Shown here piece by piece: positions 34,147 through 42,793 of a stretch of 64,000 bases of DNA. Origin of the DNA: Sphaerotilus microaerophilus (lineage in GTDB: Bacteria > Pseudomonadota > Gammaproteobacteria > Burkholderiales > Burkholderiaceae_C). The stretch covers positions 4,092,001 to 4,156,000 of the forward strand of contig NZ_AP025730.1 of assembly GCF_023734135.1 (NCBI RefSeq), read 5' to 3'. Every line of letters starts with the position of its first letter. Position 1 is the first letter of the stretch. Position numbers and translations under genes: made by a program. The notes under the pieces were generated by a model. The model was not told the DNA's origin. It saw only the letters and a program-made list of their open reading frames with translations, and made no database searches.

Positions 34147-34605
34147 ATGAGCATCCAACAACGCCTCGCCGAGCTGGGCATCAGCCTGCCGCCAGTGGCC
34201 GTGCCGGCCGCCGCCTACGTGCCCTTCGTGCGCAGCGGCAACCTCGTCTTCCTGTCCGGCCACATCGCCAAGCGCGACGGCCAGGTCTGGGCCGGCCAGC
34301 TCGGGCGCGACGTCACCACCGCCGAGGGCCAGCAGGCCGCGCGCACCGTGGCGATCGACCTGCTCGGCACCCTGCAGGCGGCCGTGGGCGACCTGGAGAA
34401 CGTCAAGCGCATCGTCAAGGTGATGAGCCTGGTCAACAGCACCAGCGAGTTCACCGAGCAGCACCTGGTCACCAACGGCGCCTCGCAGCTGCTGGGCGAG
34501 GTCTTCGGCCCCGAGCGCGGCGCGCACGCGCGCAGCGCCTTCGGCGTGGCGCAGATCCCGCTGGGCGCCTGCGTCGAGATCGAGCTGATCGCCGAGGTGG
34601 CATGA
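34147..34605 (+). CDS. RidA/YjgF family protein
   Basis: 152 residues from the ATG at 34147; the frame extends far upstream without protein-like content. It opens MSIQQRLAELGISLPPVAVPAAAYVPF and carries NLVFLSGHIAKRDGQ, NSTSEFTEQHLVTNGASQLL and HARSAFGVAQIPLGACVEIE. RidA proteins deaminate reactive enamine and imine intermediates made by PLP enzymes. This is the longer sub-type in which the active-site Arg sits in HARSAFG. Its stop overlaps the dsbB start by 4 bp. Confidence 0.9.
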   Translation: MSIQQRLAELGISLPPVAVPAAAYVPFVRSGNLVFLSGHIAKRDGQVWAGQLGRDVTTAEGQQAARTVAIDLLGTLQAAVGDLENVKRIVKVMSLVNSTSEFTEQHLVTNGASQLLGEVFGPERGAHARSAFGVAQIPLGACVEIELIAEVA

Positions 34606-35129
34606 ACGTGCGGGGACTGCTGGCGCTGCTGACGGCACGCACGCTCTGGGCGCTGGTCGCGCTGGCCTGCTTCGGCTCGGTGGCGATGGCGCTGGTGGCG
34701 CAGCACCGCTTCGGCATGGAGCCCTGCCCCTGGTGCGTGCTCCAGCGGGTGATCTTCCTGGCCATCGGGCTGTTCGGCCTGCTCGGGGCACTGCTGCCCA
34801 GCCAGCGCATCGCCCAGTTGCTGCTGGGCTGGGTCGGCGTGGGCCTGGCGCTGGTCGGCGCCGCCGCGGCGCTCTACCAGAACCTGGTGGCCGCCAAGTC
34901 GGCCTCCTGCGCGCTGACGCTGGCCGACCGCATCATCTCCAGCCTCGGCCTGGACCGCTGGCAGCCCGAGGTCTTCGAGGTGCGCGCCACCTGCGCCGAT
35001 GCGGCCGTGTCGGTCCTGGGCGTGCCCTTCGAGATCTGGAGCCTGCTGCTCTACCTCGCGCTCGGCGCCGCGGCACTGTGGCTGGCGCTGGGTCGGCCCG
35101 GTTCAGGGCCCACAGCAGGGCGGCGCTGA
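34602..35129 (+). CDS. dsbB: Disulfide bond formation protein B
   Basis: 175 residues, four membrane helices. Cys42-Cys45 in GMEPCPWCVLQRV is the quinone-proximal pair and Cys103 and Cys131 (SASCALTL and RATCADAA) form the second pair, as in DsbB. DsbB reoxidises DsbA in the periplasm by passing electrons to quinone. It begins inside the RidA stop (ATGA). A shared terminator-like hairpin follows. Confidence 0.93.
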   Translation: MNVRGLLALLTARTLWALVALACFGSVAMALVAQHRFGMEPCPWCVLQRVIFLAIGLFGLLGALLPSQRIAQLLLGWVGVGLALVGAAAALYQNLVAAKSASCALTLADRIISSLGLDRWQPEVFEVRATCADAAVSVLGVPFEIWSLLLYLALGAAALWLALGRPGSGPTAGRR

Positions 35130-35155
35130 ACGACCCGCGCGGCGCTCCCAGAACG

Positions 35156-35190
35156 ACAAAAAGCCCCGGCCGCAAGGTTCGGGGCTTCTT
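35156..35190. terminator. Bidirectional terminator between dsbB and sodB
   Basis: AAAAAGCCCCG and CGGGGCTTCTT form an 8-bp stem (35161-35168 with 35180-35187). On the minus strand it ends in a run of five T residues, so it works best for sodB; on the plus strand CTTCTT follows, which could serve dsbB. Confidence 0.85.
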
Positions 35191-35238
35191 CTCATCCACC
35201 GGCCGCAGCGGTCAGGGACCGCCGCGTGCCAGCGTCGA

Positions 35239-35820
35239 TCAGGCGAAGTTGGCTTCGGCGAACGACCAGTTGGCCAGCTTGTCGAGCACGGTCTCGACGA
35301 ACTTCTGGCGCAGGTTGCGGTAGTCGATGTAGTAGGCGTGTTCCCACACGTCCACGGTGAACAGGGCCTTGTCGGCGGTGGTCAGCGGGGTCCCGGCCGC
35401 ACCCATGTTGACGATGTCCACCGAGCCGTCGGCCTTCTTGACCAGCCAGGTCCAGCCGGAACCGAAGTTGCCCACGGCGCTCTTGACGAAGGCCTCGCGG
35501 AAGGCCGCGAAGCTGCCCCACTTGGCGTCGATGGCCGCGGCCAGCGCGCCGCTCGGAGCGCTGCCGCCATTGGGGGTCAGGCAGTTCCAGAAGAAGGTGT
35601 GGTTCCACACCTGGGCGGCGTTGTTGTAGATGCCGCCGCTGGCGCTCTTGACGATCTCTTCCAGGCTCTTGCCGGCGAAATCGGTGCCCGGCACCAGGTT
35701 GTTCAGGTTGGTGACGTAGGCCTGGTGGTGCTTGGCGTAGTGGTACTCGAAGGTTTCCTTCGACATGTGGGGCGCCAGCGCATCGGTGGCAAACGGCAGG
35801 GCAGGCAGTTCGAACGACAT
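35239..35820 (-). CDS. sodB: Superoxide dismutase, Fe type
   Basis: 193 residues from the ATG at 35820 (AAGGA 8 nt upstream). Predicted metal ligands are His27 (FEYHYAKHH), His74 (VWNHTFFW), Asp157 and His161 (DVWEHAYYIDY), as in E. coli SodB. The GGIYNNAAQVWNHTFFW region and the overall length favour the iron or cambialistic form. A cytosolic detoxifying enzyme. Confidence 0.94.
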   Translation of the reverse strand: MSFELPALPFATDALAPHMSKETFEYHYAKHHQAYVTNLNNLVPGTDFAGKSLEEIVKSASGGIYNNAAQVWNHTFFWNCLTPNGGSAPSGALAAAIDAKWGSFAAFREAFVKSAVGNFGSGWTWLVKKADGSVDIVNMGAAGTPLTTADKALFTVDVWEHAYYIDYRNLRQKFVETVLDKLANWSFAEANFA

Positions 35821-35952
35821 GGTCGGGTTCCTTCTGGGTGATCTTTGCTGCACAGCAGCGGAGGGAGGAAACAGCAGCCGGAGATTGTAGGTAGGCCCGC
35901 TCAATCGTGCAGGAGGCGGCCCATGGCCCTGCGCCGGGCTGCCATGGCAACG

Positions 35953-37251
35953 TCAGGCGTCGCCCTGCGGCGCCACGTCGGTGACACGGGCCTGCACCCG
36001 CCCGTCGCGCAGGCGCGCCTGCACCGTCGCGCCGACTGCCACCTGCTGCACCGAGGTCAGGGCACGGCCGCTGTCGTCGCTCAGCCAGGCATAGCCGCGC
36101 GAAAGGACCTGCTGCGGGTCGAGCGAGCGCAGCCGCGCCTCCACCAGCGCCAGCCGCTGGGCCTGTGCCGAGCGCTGCGCCTGGGAGGCGCCCCCCAGGC
36201 GCGCCTCCAACCGCTGCAGCGCATCGGCCTGGGCACGCAGCGCCGCCGGCAGGGCCTGGACGTGGCGCTGGGCCAGCAGGGCCAGCCGCTGGCGCTGGCG
36301 GTGCAGCGCGTCCCCCGGCCGGGCCAGCCGCAGCGCGAGGTGGTCCAGGCGCTGCGCCTCCCGGTCCAGCCGGCGAAGGCTGCGCTGGCGCATCAGGTCG
36401 CCCTGGTGCACCAGCGCAGCCAGGCAGCCCTCGCGCTGGGGCGCCGCCAGCTCGGCCGCCGCCGTAGGCGTGGGCGCGCGCAGGTCGGCAGCGAAGTCGG
36501 CCAGCGTCACATCCGTCTCGTGGCCGACGCCGCACACCACCGGCAGCGCGGAGCCCGCCACCGCCCGCACCACGCGCTCGTCATTGAAGGCCCAGAGGTC
36601 CTCCAGGGAGCCGCCGCCGCGGCAGACGATCAGCGCATCCACCTCGGCCCGGCGGTTGGCGGTGGCGATCGCCGCGGCCAATGCCGCTGGCGCCTCGGCG
36701 CCCTGCACCAGCGCCGGGTAGACGATCAGCTCGACGTGCGGCGCGCGCCGCGCCAGCGCGGTGGCCACGTCGCGCAGTGCCGCAGCGGCCAGCGAGGTGA
36801 CCACGCCCAGCCGACGGGGATAGGCCGGCAGCGGCCGCTTGCGCGCCACGTCGAACAGGCCCTCGGCTGCCAGCCGCGCCTTCAGGCGCAGGAACTGTTC
36901 CATCAGTGCACCGGCACCGGCCCGGCGCATCGCCTCGACCACCAGCTGCAGCTCGCCGCGCGGCTCGTACAGCGCCAGCCTGCCGCGCACCTCCACGGCG
37001 TGGCCGTCGGCCGGCATGAAATCGAGCAGGCTGGCGGCACGGCGGAACATCGCGCAGCGCAGTGCCGCCGTGCCATCGGGCGCCTTCAGCGTGAAGTAGC
37101 AATGCCCGCTGGCGGCGCGAGAGAAGCCGGCGAGCTCCCCGCGCACCGCCACCGCACCGAAGCGCGACTGCAGCGCATCACCCACCGCCTGCACCAGGCC
37201 GGCGACCTCCCAGACCTGCGGCTGGACGAAGCGCAGGCTCGCGTCATCCAT
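35953..37251 (-). CDS. xseA: Exodeoxyribonuclease VII large subunit
   Basis: 432 residues; the ATG at 37251 has GGGGA upstream and is preferred over an in-frame GTG 21 bp earlier. N-terminal OB fold (VWEVAGLVQAVGDALQSRFGAVAVRGELAGFSRAASGHCYFTLK region), then the catalytic domain with PRRLGVVTSLAAAALRDV, ALIVCRGGGSLEDLWAFND and GVGHETDVTLADFAADLRAPTPTAAAE. With the small subunit XseB, which is not in this window, it degrades single-stranded DNA to oligonucleotides. The C-terminal region is Arg/Gln-rich coiled coil, typical for the family. Confidence 0.93.
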   Translation of the reverse strand: MDDASLRFVQPQVWEVAGLVQAVGDALQSRFGAVAVRGELAGFSRAASGHCYFTLKAPDGTAALRCAMFRRAASLLDFMPADGHAVEVRGRLALYEPRGELQLVVEAMRRAGAGALMEQFLRLKARLAAEGLFDVARKRPLPAYPRRLGVVTSLAAAALRDVATALARRAPHVELIVYPALVQGAEAPAALAAAIATANRRAEVDALIVCRGGGSLEDLWAFNDERVVRAVAGSALPVVCGVGHETDVTLADFAADLRAPTPTAAAELAAPQREGCLAALVHQGDLMRQRSLRRLDREAQRLDHLALRLARPGDALHRQRQRLALLAQRHVQALPAALRAQADALQRLEARLGGASQAQRSAQAQRLALVEARLRSLDPQQVLSRGYAWLSDDSGRALTSVQQVAVGATVQARLRDGRVQARVTDVAPQGDA

Positions 37252-37691
37252 GCGGGCATCCCCTGGCTGCACTGCAGCGCAGGTGCCTCCGCGGGGTCAT
37301 GCACTGCGCTTCATCCACAGTTGTGTCGATCTGTGCGCATTCGCACAAAACGCCCCGCCAAGCCGCGAACGTACGTGCAAGTCCTTGATTCATAAGCATT
37401 TTATTTGTGAAGAAATACACCGCCGGGGCCGCCACCGGGCGCCGGACCGCGCCAGCACTCACTTTGCACTGCGTTGCCCACAAAGTTATCCACAACCTGG
37501 GCACTCAAGAAAGGGCCTCCTGCGCCGAGCCTCGCAACCACGGTCGGGGGGCCACGGCCTGGCCCGATCTGGCAATCCCGGCGAAGGTGCCGGGTGTTGA
37601 GGCCATAATCCGCGCCGGCAAGCCGCCGCCCGGCGCGCGACCTCCGCGCACGCGCCGCGGCACTCCGTACCGCTCGCTTCGGGGGACCCCC
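37252..37691. other. 440-bp gap between xseA and the ExbB gene
   Basis: It contains an inverted repeat TGTGCG-CATT-CGCACA (37332-37347), an AT-rich patch (37384-37418) unlike its GC-rich surroundings and able to hold a minus-strand xseA promoter, a perfect DnaA box (37486-37494) and a one-mismatch copy TCATCCACA (37311-37319), and a possible -10 CATAAT (37604-37609). The two boxes are on the same strand. No gene seen. Confidence 0.6.
37486..37494 (+). promoter_or_regulatory. Perfect DnaA box
   Basis: TTATCCACA matches the DnaA consensus exactly; a near copy lies 175 bp upstream at 37311 (TCATCCACA). One isolated perfect box can occur by chance, so binding is unproven. Confidence 0.45.
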
Positions 37692-38321
37692 TTGTTTTCG
37701 ATCATACAAGCCGCTGGCTGGCCGATCTGGCCGCTGATCCTGTGCTCCATCGCCGCGCTGACCATCATCGTCGAGCGCATCATGAGCCTGATGCCGCGCA
37801 AGGTGGCTCCGCCCACACTGCTCGGCGAGGTGGTCACGCTGACCCGCCACGGCCTGCCCAGCAGCGAGGTGATCGGCAAGCTCGAAGCCAACTCGGTGCT
37901 CGGTGGCGTGCTGGCCGCGGGTGTGCGCACCGCCGCGCAGGACCCCCGCGCCGACGAGTCCACGCTGCGCCACGCCTTCGAGGCCGCTGGCCGCGCCGCA
38001 GCGCACCGGCTGGAGCGCTACCTGAACACCCTGGGCACGCTGGCCTCGGCCGCGCCGCTGCTGGGCCTGCTGGGCACGGTGGTGGGCATGATCGAGATCT
38101 TCGGCTCGCAGTCGCCCGGCAACAGCAACCCCGAGCAACTCGCTCACGGCATCTCGGTGGCGCTGTACAACACCGCCTTCGGCCTGATCATCGCCATCCC
38201 GGCGCTGATGTTCTACCGCTACTTCCGCGGCCAGATCGACGCCTACATCGTCGAGCTGGAGCAGGCGGCCGAGACGCTGCTGCCGCAGCTGCTTCGCATG
38301 AGCGCCACCCCGCGCCGCTGA
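37692..38321 (+). CDS. MotA/TolQ/ExbB proton-channel family protein
   Basis: 209 residues from a TTG at 37692, preceded by GGGGGA; the encoded N-terminus reads (M)FSIIQAAGWPIWPLILCS, the usual ExbB/TolQ start in Burkholderiales, so the long upstream frame is not coding. Three membrane helices: about 8-28, 105-125 and 150-172. The last two contain ASAAPLLGLLGTVVGMIEIF and AHGISVALYNTAFGLIIAIPALMFY. With ExbD/TolR downstream (38350) it forms a proton-driven motor that energises an outer-membrane receptor or cell-envelope function. Confidence 0.9.
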   Translation: MFSIIQAAGWPIWPLILCSIAALTIIVERIMSLMPRKVAPPTLLGEVVTLTRHGLPSSEVIGKLEANSVLGGVLAAGVRTAAQDPRADESTLRHAFEAAGRAAAHRLERYLNTLGTLASAAPLLGLLGTVVGMIEIFGSQSPGNSNPEQLAHGISVALYNTAFGLIIAIPALMFYRYFRGQIDAYIVELEQAAETLLPQLLRMSATPRR

Positions 38322-38349
38322 GCCGCGCACGGGCCCACGAGGAACCGCC

Positions 38350-38781
38350 ATGGCGATGAACTTCCGCCACCGCCGCGCCGAGGAACCGGAGATCAACCTG
38401 ATCCCCTTCATCGACGTGCTGCTGGTCGTGCTGATCTTCCTGATGCTGTCGACCACCTACTCCAAGTTCAACGAGCTGAAGGTCACCCTGCCGGTGGCCG
38501 ACACCCGCAAGCTGGAGACGCTCCCGCGCGAGATCGTGGTGGCGGTGTCGGCCGACGGCCACTACGCCATCAACCGCGCGCCGGTCGAAGGCGCGGGCGT
38601 CGACACCCTGGTGCTGGCGCTGCAGGCCGCCGCGCAGGGTGACGTGAACCGCCCGGTGATCATCTCTGCCGACGCGATGGCCGCGCACCAGAGCGTGATC
38701 AACGTGATGGACGCAGCCCGCCGCGTCGGCCTGGTGCAGCTGACCTTCGCGACGCAGAGCAGCCGCTCGGGGGCGCGCTGA
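38350..38781 (+). CDS. ExbD/TolR-family biopolymer transport protein
   Basis: 143 residues (GAGGA upstream). One N-terminal membrane helix with the critical Asp in NLIPFIDVLLVVLIFLML, followed by a periplasmic domain (FNELKVTLPVADTRKLETLP, AAQGDVNRPVIISADAM). The partner of the ExbB protein 28 bp upstream; the pair uses proton flow to power TonB- or Tol-like machines. Confidence 0.92.
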   Translation: MAMNFRHRRAEEPEINLIPFIDVLLVVLIFLMLSTTYSKFNELKVTLPVADTRKLETLPREIVVAVSADGHYAINRAPVEGAGVDTLVLALQAAAQGDVNRPVIISADAMAAHQSVINVMDAARRVGLVQLTFATQSSRSGAR

Positions 38782-38818
38782 ACCTGCGCCCCGAACGCCG
38801 TCAGCCGGACACCCGCGC

Positions 38819-39871
38819 ATGAGCGAGGGCTGGGCGCAGCGCATCGAGGCGTCCTGGACCGAGGGCGGCCTGCTGGCCCAGGTCCTGCGCCCGCTCGGCG
38901 CCCTGCACGCCGGGCTGGTGGGGCTGCGCCGCGGCCTGTACGCGCTCGGCTGGAAGCGCAGCGAACGGCTGGACGTGCCGGTGATCGTCATCGGCAACCG
39001 CGTCGCCGGGGGCGCCGGCAAGACGCCAACCACGCTCGCGCTGGTACAGGCCCTGTGCCGGGCTGGCTGGCACCCGGGCATCGTCTCGCGCGGCCACGGC
39101 GGCAGCGCCAGTGCCCCCGTTGAAGTCACGCCCGAGCGCAGCGCCATGGAGGTCGGCGATGAGCCGGTGCTGCTGCAACGGCGCAGCGGCGTGCCGCTGT
39201 GGGTGGGGCGCGACCGCGTGGCCGCCGCCCGGGCGCTTCGCCAAGCCCACCCCGAGGTGGATGTGCTGGTCTGCGACGACGGTCTGCAGCACCTGCGCCT
39301 GGCGCGCGATCTGGCGGTGATCGTCTTCGACGAGCGCGGCGCCGGCAACGGGCGCCTGCTGCCGGCCGGGCCGCTGCGCGAGCCGATCGACGCCCCCAGC
39401 GGCGCGCGGCGCGACTGGCTGCTCTACAACGCCGCACGACCGAGCACGCACTTGCCGGGCCACTGCGCCACGCGCCACCTCGGCGGCCTGCTGCCGCTGG
39501 CCGACTGGTGGCGTGGCGCCGCGCCCGATGCGGCGGCGCTGACGCAGCTGCGCTCGCGCCGCGTGGTCGCCAGCGCCGGGCTGGGCCAGCCGCAGCGCTT
39601 CTTCGACGCGCTGCGCGAACTCGGTCTGGCCTTCGACACGCAGCCGCTGCCGGATCACTTCGACTACGCCACGCTGCCCTGGGGCGCCGAGGTGCACGAC
39701 GTCGTCGTGACCGAGAAGGATGCGGTCAAGCTGCGCCCGGAGCGCCTCACGGCCGAGCGGCCCCACCTGCGCGTGTGGGTGGCCCCGCTGGCCTTCGAAC
39801 TGCCCGAGCTTCTGGTGGACGAGTTGCTGCACGAGCTCGAATCGCTGCCCGGCGCACGCCGATCCGCCTGA
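38819..39871 (+). CDS. lpxK: Tetraacyldisaccharide 4'-kinase
   Basis: 350 residues. An inner-membrane enzyme that phosphorylates the 4' position of the lipid A precursor. It has an N-terminal amphipathic helix ([20 protein letters not shown]), a Walker A-type loop [18 protein letters not shown] (about 58-75), the VSRGHGGS segment and the [20 protein letters not shown] region. Located after ExbB/ExbD and before Trm112-kdsB-adk, the order seen in many betaproteobacteria. Confidence 0.93.
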   Translation: MSEGWAQRIEASWTEGGLLAQVLRPLGALHAGLVGLRRGLYALGWKRSERLDVPVIVIGNRVAGGAGKTPTTLALVQALCRAGWHPGIVSRGHGGSASAPVEVTPERSAMEVGDEPVLLQRRSGVPLWVGRDRVAAARALRQAHPEVDVLVCDDGLQHLRLARDLAVIVFDERGAGNGRLLPAGPLREPIDAPSGARRDWLLYNAARPSTHLPGHCATRHLGGLLPLADWWRGAAPDAAALTQLRSRRVVASAGLGQPQRFFDALRELGLAFDTQPLPDHFDYATLPWGAEVHDVVVTEKDAVKLRPERLTAERPHLRVWVAPLAFELPELLVDELLHELESLPGARRSA

Positions 39872-39911
39872 TCGGGCCGATTCCACGCGCCGGCGCGTTA
39901 GCATTCCGCCC

Positions 39912-40121
39912 ATGGACACCCGCCTGATGGAATTGCTGGTCTGCCCGCTCTGCAAGGGCCCGCTGACCCACGACCACGCCACGCACGAGCTGGTCTGCGC
40001 CGCCGACCGCGTGGCCTTCCCGATCCGCGACGGCATCGCCGTGATGCTCGACAGCGAGGCCCGCGCGCTGGACGCACCTCCCGCCGAGGCCTTGGCCGCA
40101 CCGGCAGCGGATCCGTCATGA
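39912..40121 (+). CDS. Trm112-family protein (UPF0434)
   Basis: 69 residues. [18 protein letters not shown] carries the first metal-type cysteines (Cys11 and Cys14), with Cys29 in ELVCAADR, and ends [13 protein letters not shown], the Trm112 core. Homologues bind methyltransferases as activating subunits. Its stop overlaps the kdsB start (ATGA, 40118-40121), so the two are translated together. Confidence 0.9.
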   Translation: MDTRLMELLVCPLCKGPLTHDHATHELVCAADRVAFPIRDGIAVMLDSEARALDAPPAEALAAPAADPS

Positions 40122-40906
40122 GCTTCACGGTGCTGATCCCGGCGCGGCTGGCCTCCACCCGGCTGCCGCGCAAGCCGCTGGCCGACATCGGCGGTGCGCC
40201 GATGGTGGTTCGCGTGGCCCAGCGCACGCTGCTGAGTGGCGCCGCCTCGGTGGTGGTGGCCACCGACAGCGAGGAGATCGCCGACGCCTGCGTGCCGCAC
40301 GGCATCCGCGCCCTGCTCACCCGCGCCGACCACCCCACCGGCAGCGACCGGCTGGCCGAGGCCTGCGAGCTGCTCGGCCTGCAGGGGCGCGACGTCGTCG
40401 TCAACGTGCAGGGCGACGAGCCGCTGATCGACCCGGGTCTGATCACCGCCTGCGCGCGGCTGATCGCGCTGCGCACGGACTGCGTGATGAGCACCGCGGC
40501 CCACGCCATCGACACGCTGGCCGAGTACGCCAACCCCAACGTCGTGAAGGTGGTGACCGACGCGGCCGGCCGGGCGCTGTACTTCTCGCGCGCGCCGCTG
40601 CCCTGGTGGCGCGATGCGCCGCGCAGCGACGGTGACACCGCCGCCGCCAGCGGCCAGCTCGAAGCGATCGCCGCCCTGCCCGACCCGCTGCCGCTGCGCC
40701 ACATCGGCATCTACGGCTACACGGCGGCCTTCCTGCGCCGCTTCCCCGGCCTGTCGGCGAGCCCACTGGAGCGCATCGAGTCGCTCGAACAGCTGCGCGT
40801 GCTCTGGCATGGCGAGCGCATCGCGGTGCACGTCACCGACGAGCGCCCGGGGCCAGGCGTCGACACGCCGGAAGACCTGGAGCGCGTGCGTCGCCTCTGG
40901 GGCTGA
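40118..40906 (+). CDS. kdsB: 3-deoxy-manno-octulosonate cytidylyltransferase
   Basis: 262 residues. It activates Kdo with CTP for LPS inner-core synthesis. Visible motifs: [20 protein letters not shown] (nucleotide-binding start), [12 protein letters not shown], the [27 protein letters not shown] region, [13 protein letters not shown], and [16 protein letters not shown] at the end. Coupled to the Trm112 gene by a 4-bp overlap. Confidence 0.94.
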   Translation: MSFTVLIPARLASTRLPRKPLADIGGAPMVVRVAQRTLLSGAASVVVATDSEEIADACVPHGIRALLTRADHPTGSDRLAEACELLGLQGRDVVVNVQGDEPLIDPGLITACARLIALRTDCVMSTAAHAIDTLAEYANPNVVKVVTDAAGRALYFSRAPLPWWRDAPRSDGDTAAASGQLEAIAALPDPLPLRHIGIYGYTAAFLRRFPGLSASPLERIESLEQLRVLWHGERIAVHVTDERPGPGVDTPEDLERVRRLWG

Positions 40907-41053
40907 GCCAGGATGGGCGCGGCGCCCTCTCAGGCCTCTCAAGGCCCTCAGGCCTGATCCTTGCATTTGCGGTGCGGCGCATCGCCGGCTGCTCCATCCT
41001 GGCGCGATGGCCTGGCGCCACAGCGTCAGCCAGCGCTCAGGGGCCATGGCTAA

Positions 41054-41800
<747 letters not shown>

Positions 41801-41834
41801 CGGCGACGGCGAAGGCCCTGCCCTCCCACTGCAG

Positions 41835-41859
41835 AGGCCGCCGCGAGCGGCCTTTGTTT
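41835..41859 (+). terminator. Terminator after adk
   Basis: AGGCCGC-CGCGA-GCGGCCT followed by TTGTTT, 34 bp after the adk stop. A moderate rho-independent terminator. Confidence 0.75.
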
Positions 41860-41869
41860 CATGTCATGA

Positions 41870-41885
41870 TTGACGTTTACGTCAA
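41870..41885. promoter_or_regulatory. LiuR-like palindrome upstream of the SDR gene
   Basis: TTGACGTTTACGTCAA is a perfect inverted repeat (7-bp arms, 2-bp spacer) 35 bp before the SDR start, with a further half-site ACGTCAA continuing to 41891. It resembles the operators reported for LiuR-type MerR regulators of branched-chain amino-acid and acyl-CoA breakdown. No liuR gene is nearby. Confidence 0.6.
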
Positions 41886-41920
41886 CGTCAACTGACTTTC
41901 CGGACACCAAAGGAGACCCC

Positions 41921-42679
41921 ATGGACATCGCAGGCAAGGTTTTCATCGTCACCGGCTCGGCCTCCGGCCTTGGCGAGGGCACGGCGCGCATGCTGGCGCG
42001 TGAAGGCGCCAAGGTCGTGATCGCCGACCTGCAGGAAGAGCGCGGCCGCCAGGTGGCCGCGGAGATTGGCGGCGCCTTCGTGCGCTGCGACGTCTCCAAT
42101 GAGGAGGATGGCCGCGCCGTGGTCGCCCAGGCCACCTCCATGGGCAAGCTGATGGGCCTGGTCAACTGCGCCGGCATCGCCCCGGCCGCCAAGACCGTGG
42201 GCAAGGACGGCGCGCATGCGCTGGGCCTGTTTGCCAAGACGATCACCGTCAACCTGATCGGCACGTTCAACATGATCCGCCTGGCCTCCGAGGCCATGTG
42301 CCGCAACGAGCCCGAGGCCACCGGCGAGCGCGGCGTGCTGATCAACACCGCCAGCGTGGCGGCCTACGACGGCCAGATCGGCCAGGCCGCCTACTCCGCC
42401 TCCAAGGGCGGCGTGGTCGGCATGACGCTGCCGATCGCGCGTGACCTGGCGCGCAACGGCATCCGCTGCATGACGATCGCCCCGGGCATCTTCGGCACGC
42501 CGATGCTCTTCGGCATGCCGCAGGAGGTGCAGGACGCGCTGGCCGCCGGCGTGCCCTTCCCGAGCCGCCTGGGCACCCCGGCGGACTACGCCAAGCTGGT
42601 CAAGCAGATCGTCGAGAACGACATGCTCAACGGTGAGGTGATCCGCCTGGACGGCGCGATCCGCCTGGCGCCGCGCTGA
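41921..42679 (+). CDS. SDR dehydrogenase, 3-hydroxyacyl-CoA dehydrogenase type 2-like
   Basis: 252 residues from the ATG at 41921 (AAAGGAGA upstream). A classical short-chain dehydrogenase: cofactor motif TGSASGLG (11-18), acidic Asp36 after KVVIAD for NAD preference, Ser145, and the catalytic Tyr158-Lys162 (YSASK). The phrases [18 protein letters not shown] and [21 protein letters not shown] match the HSD17B10-like group acting on 2-methyl-3-hydroxybutyryl-CoA and other 3-hydroxyacyl-CoAs. The upstream LiuR-like palindrome supports an isoleucine or fatty-acid role. Confidence 0.85.
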   Translation: MDIAGKVFIVTGSASGLGEGTARMLAREGAKVVIADLQEERGRQVAAEIGGAFVRCDVSNEEDGRAVVAQATSMGKLMGLVNCAGIAPAAKTVGKDGAHALGLFAKTITVNLIGTFNMIRLASEAMCRNEPEATGERGVLINTASVAAYDGQIGQAAYSASKGGVVGMTLPIARDLARNGIRCMTIAPGIFGTPMLFGMPQEVQDALAAGVPFPSRLGTPADYAKLVKQIVENDMLNGEVIRLDGAIRLAPR

Positions 42680-42793
42680 GCCAAACGGGGCCTGAGAGGG
42701 TCAGAGGGGCGACCTGCGGGTCCGCCCGGGCACACGGGTGCGGTTGGCTGCGTAACATCGCACGCTTGCTCTCGGCACCCAGGAGATCCCGCC

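Noticed and set aside
31290..35129. 1279-codon plus-strand ORF antisense to comEC
   Set aside because: Its translation is Arg/Gln/Pro-rich with no family signature over most of its length. Only its last 175 codons are real (dsbB), and the rest is a frame shadow of comEC in GC-rich DNA.
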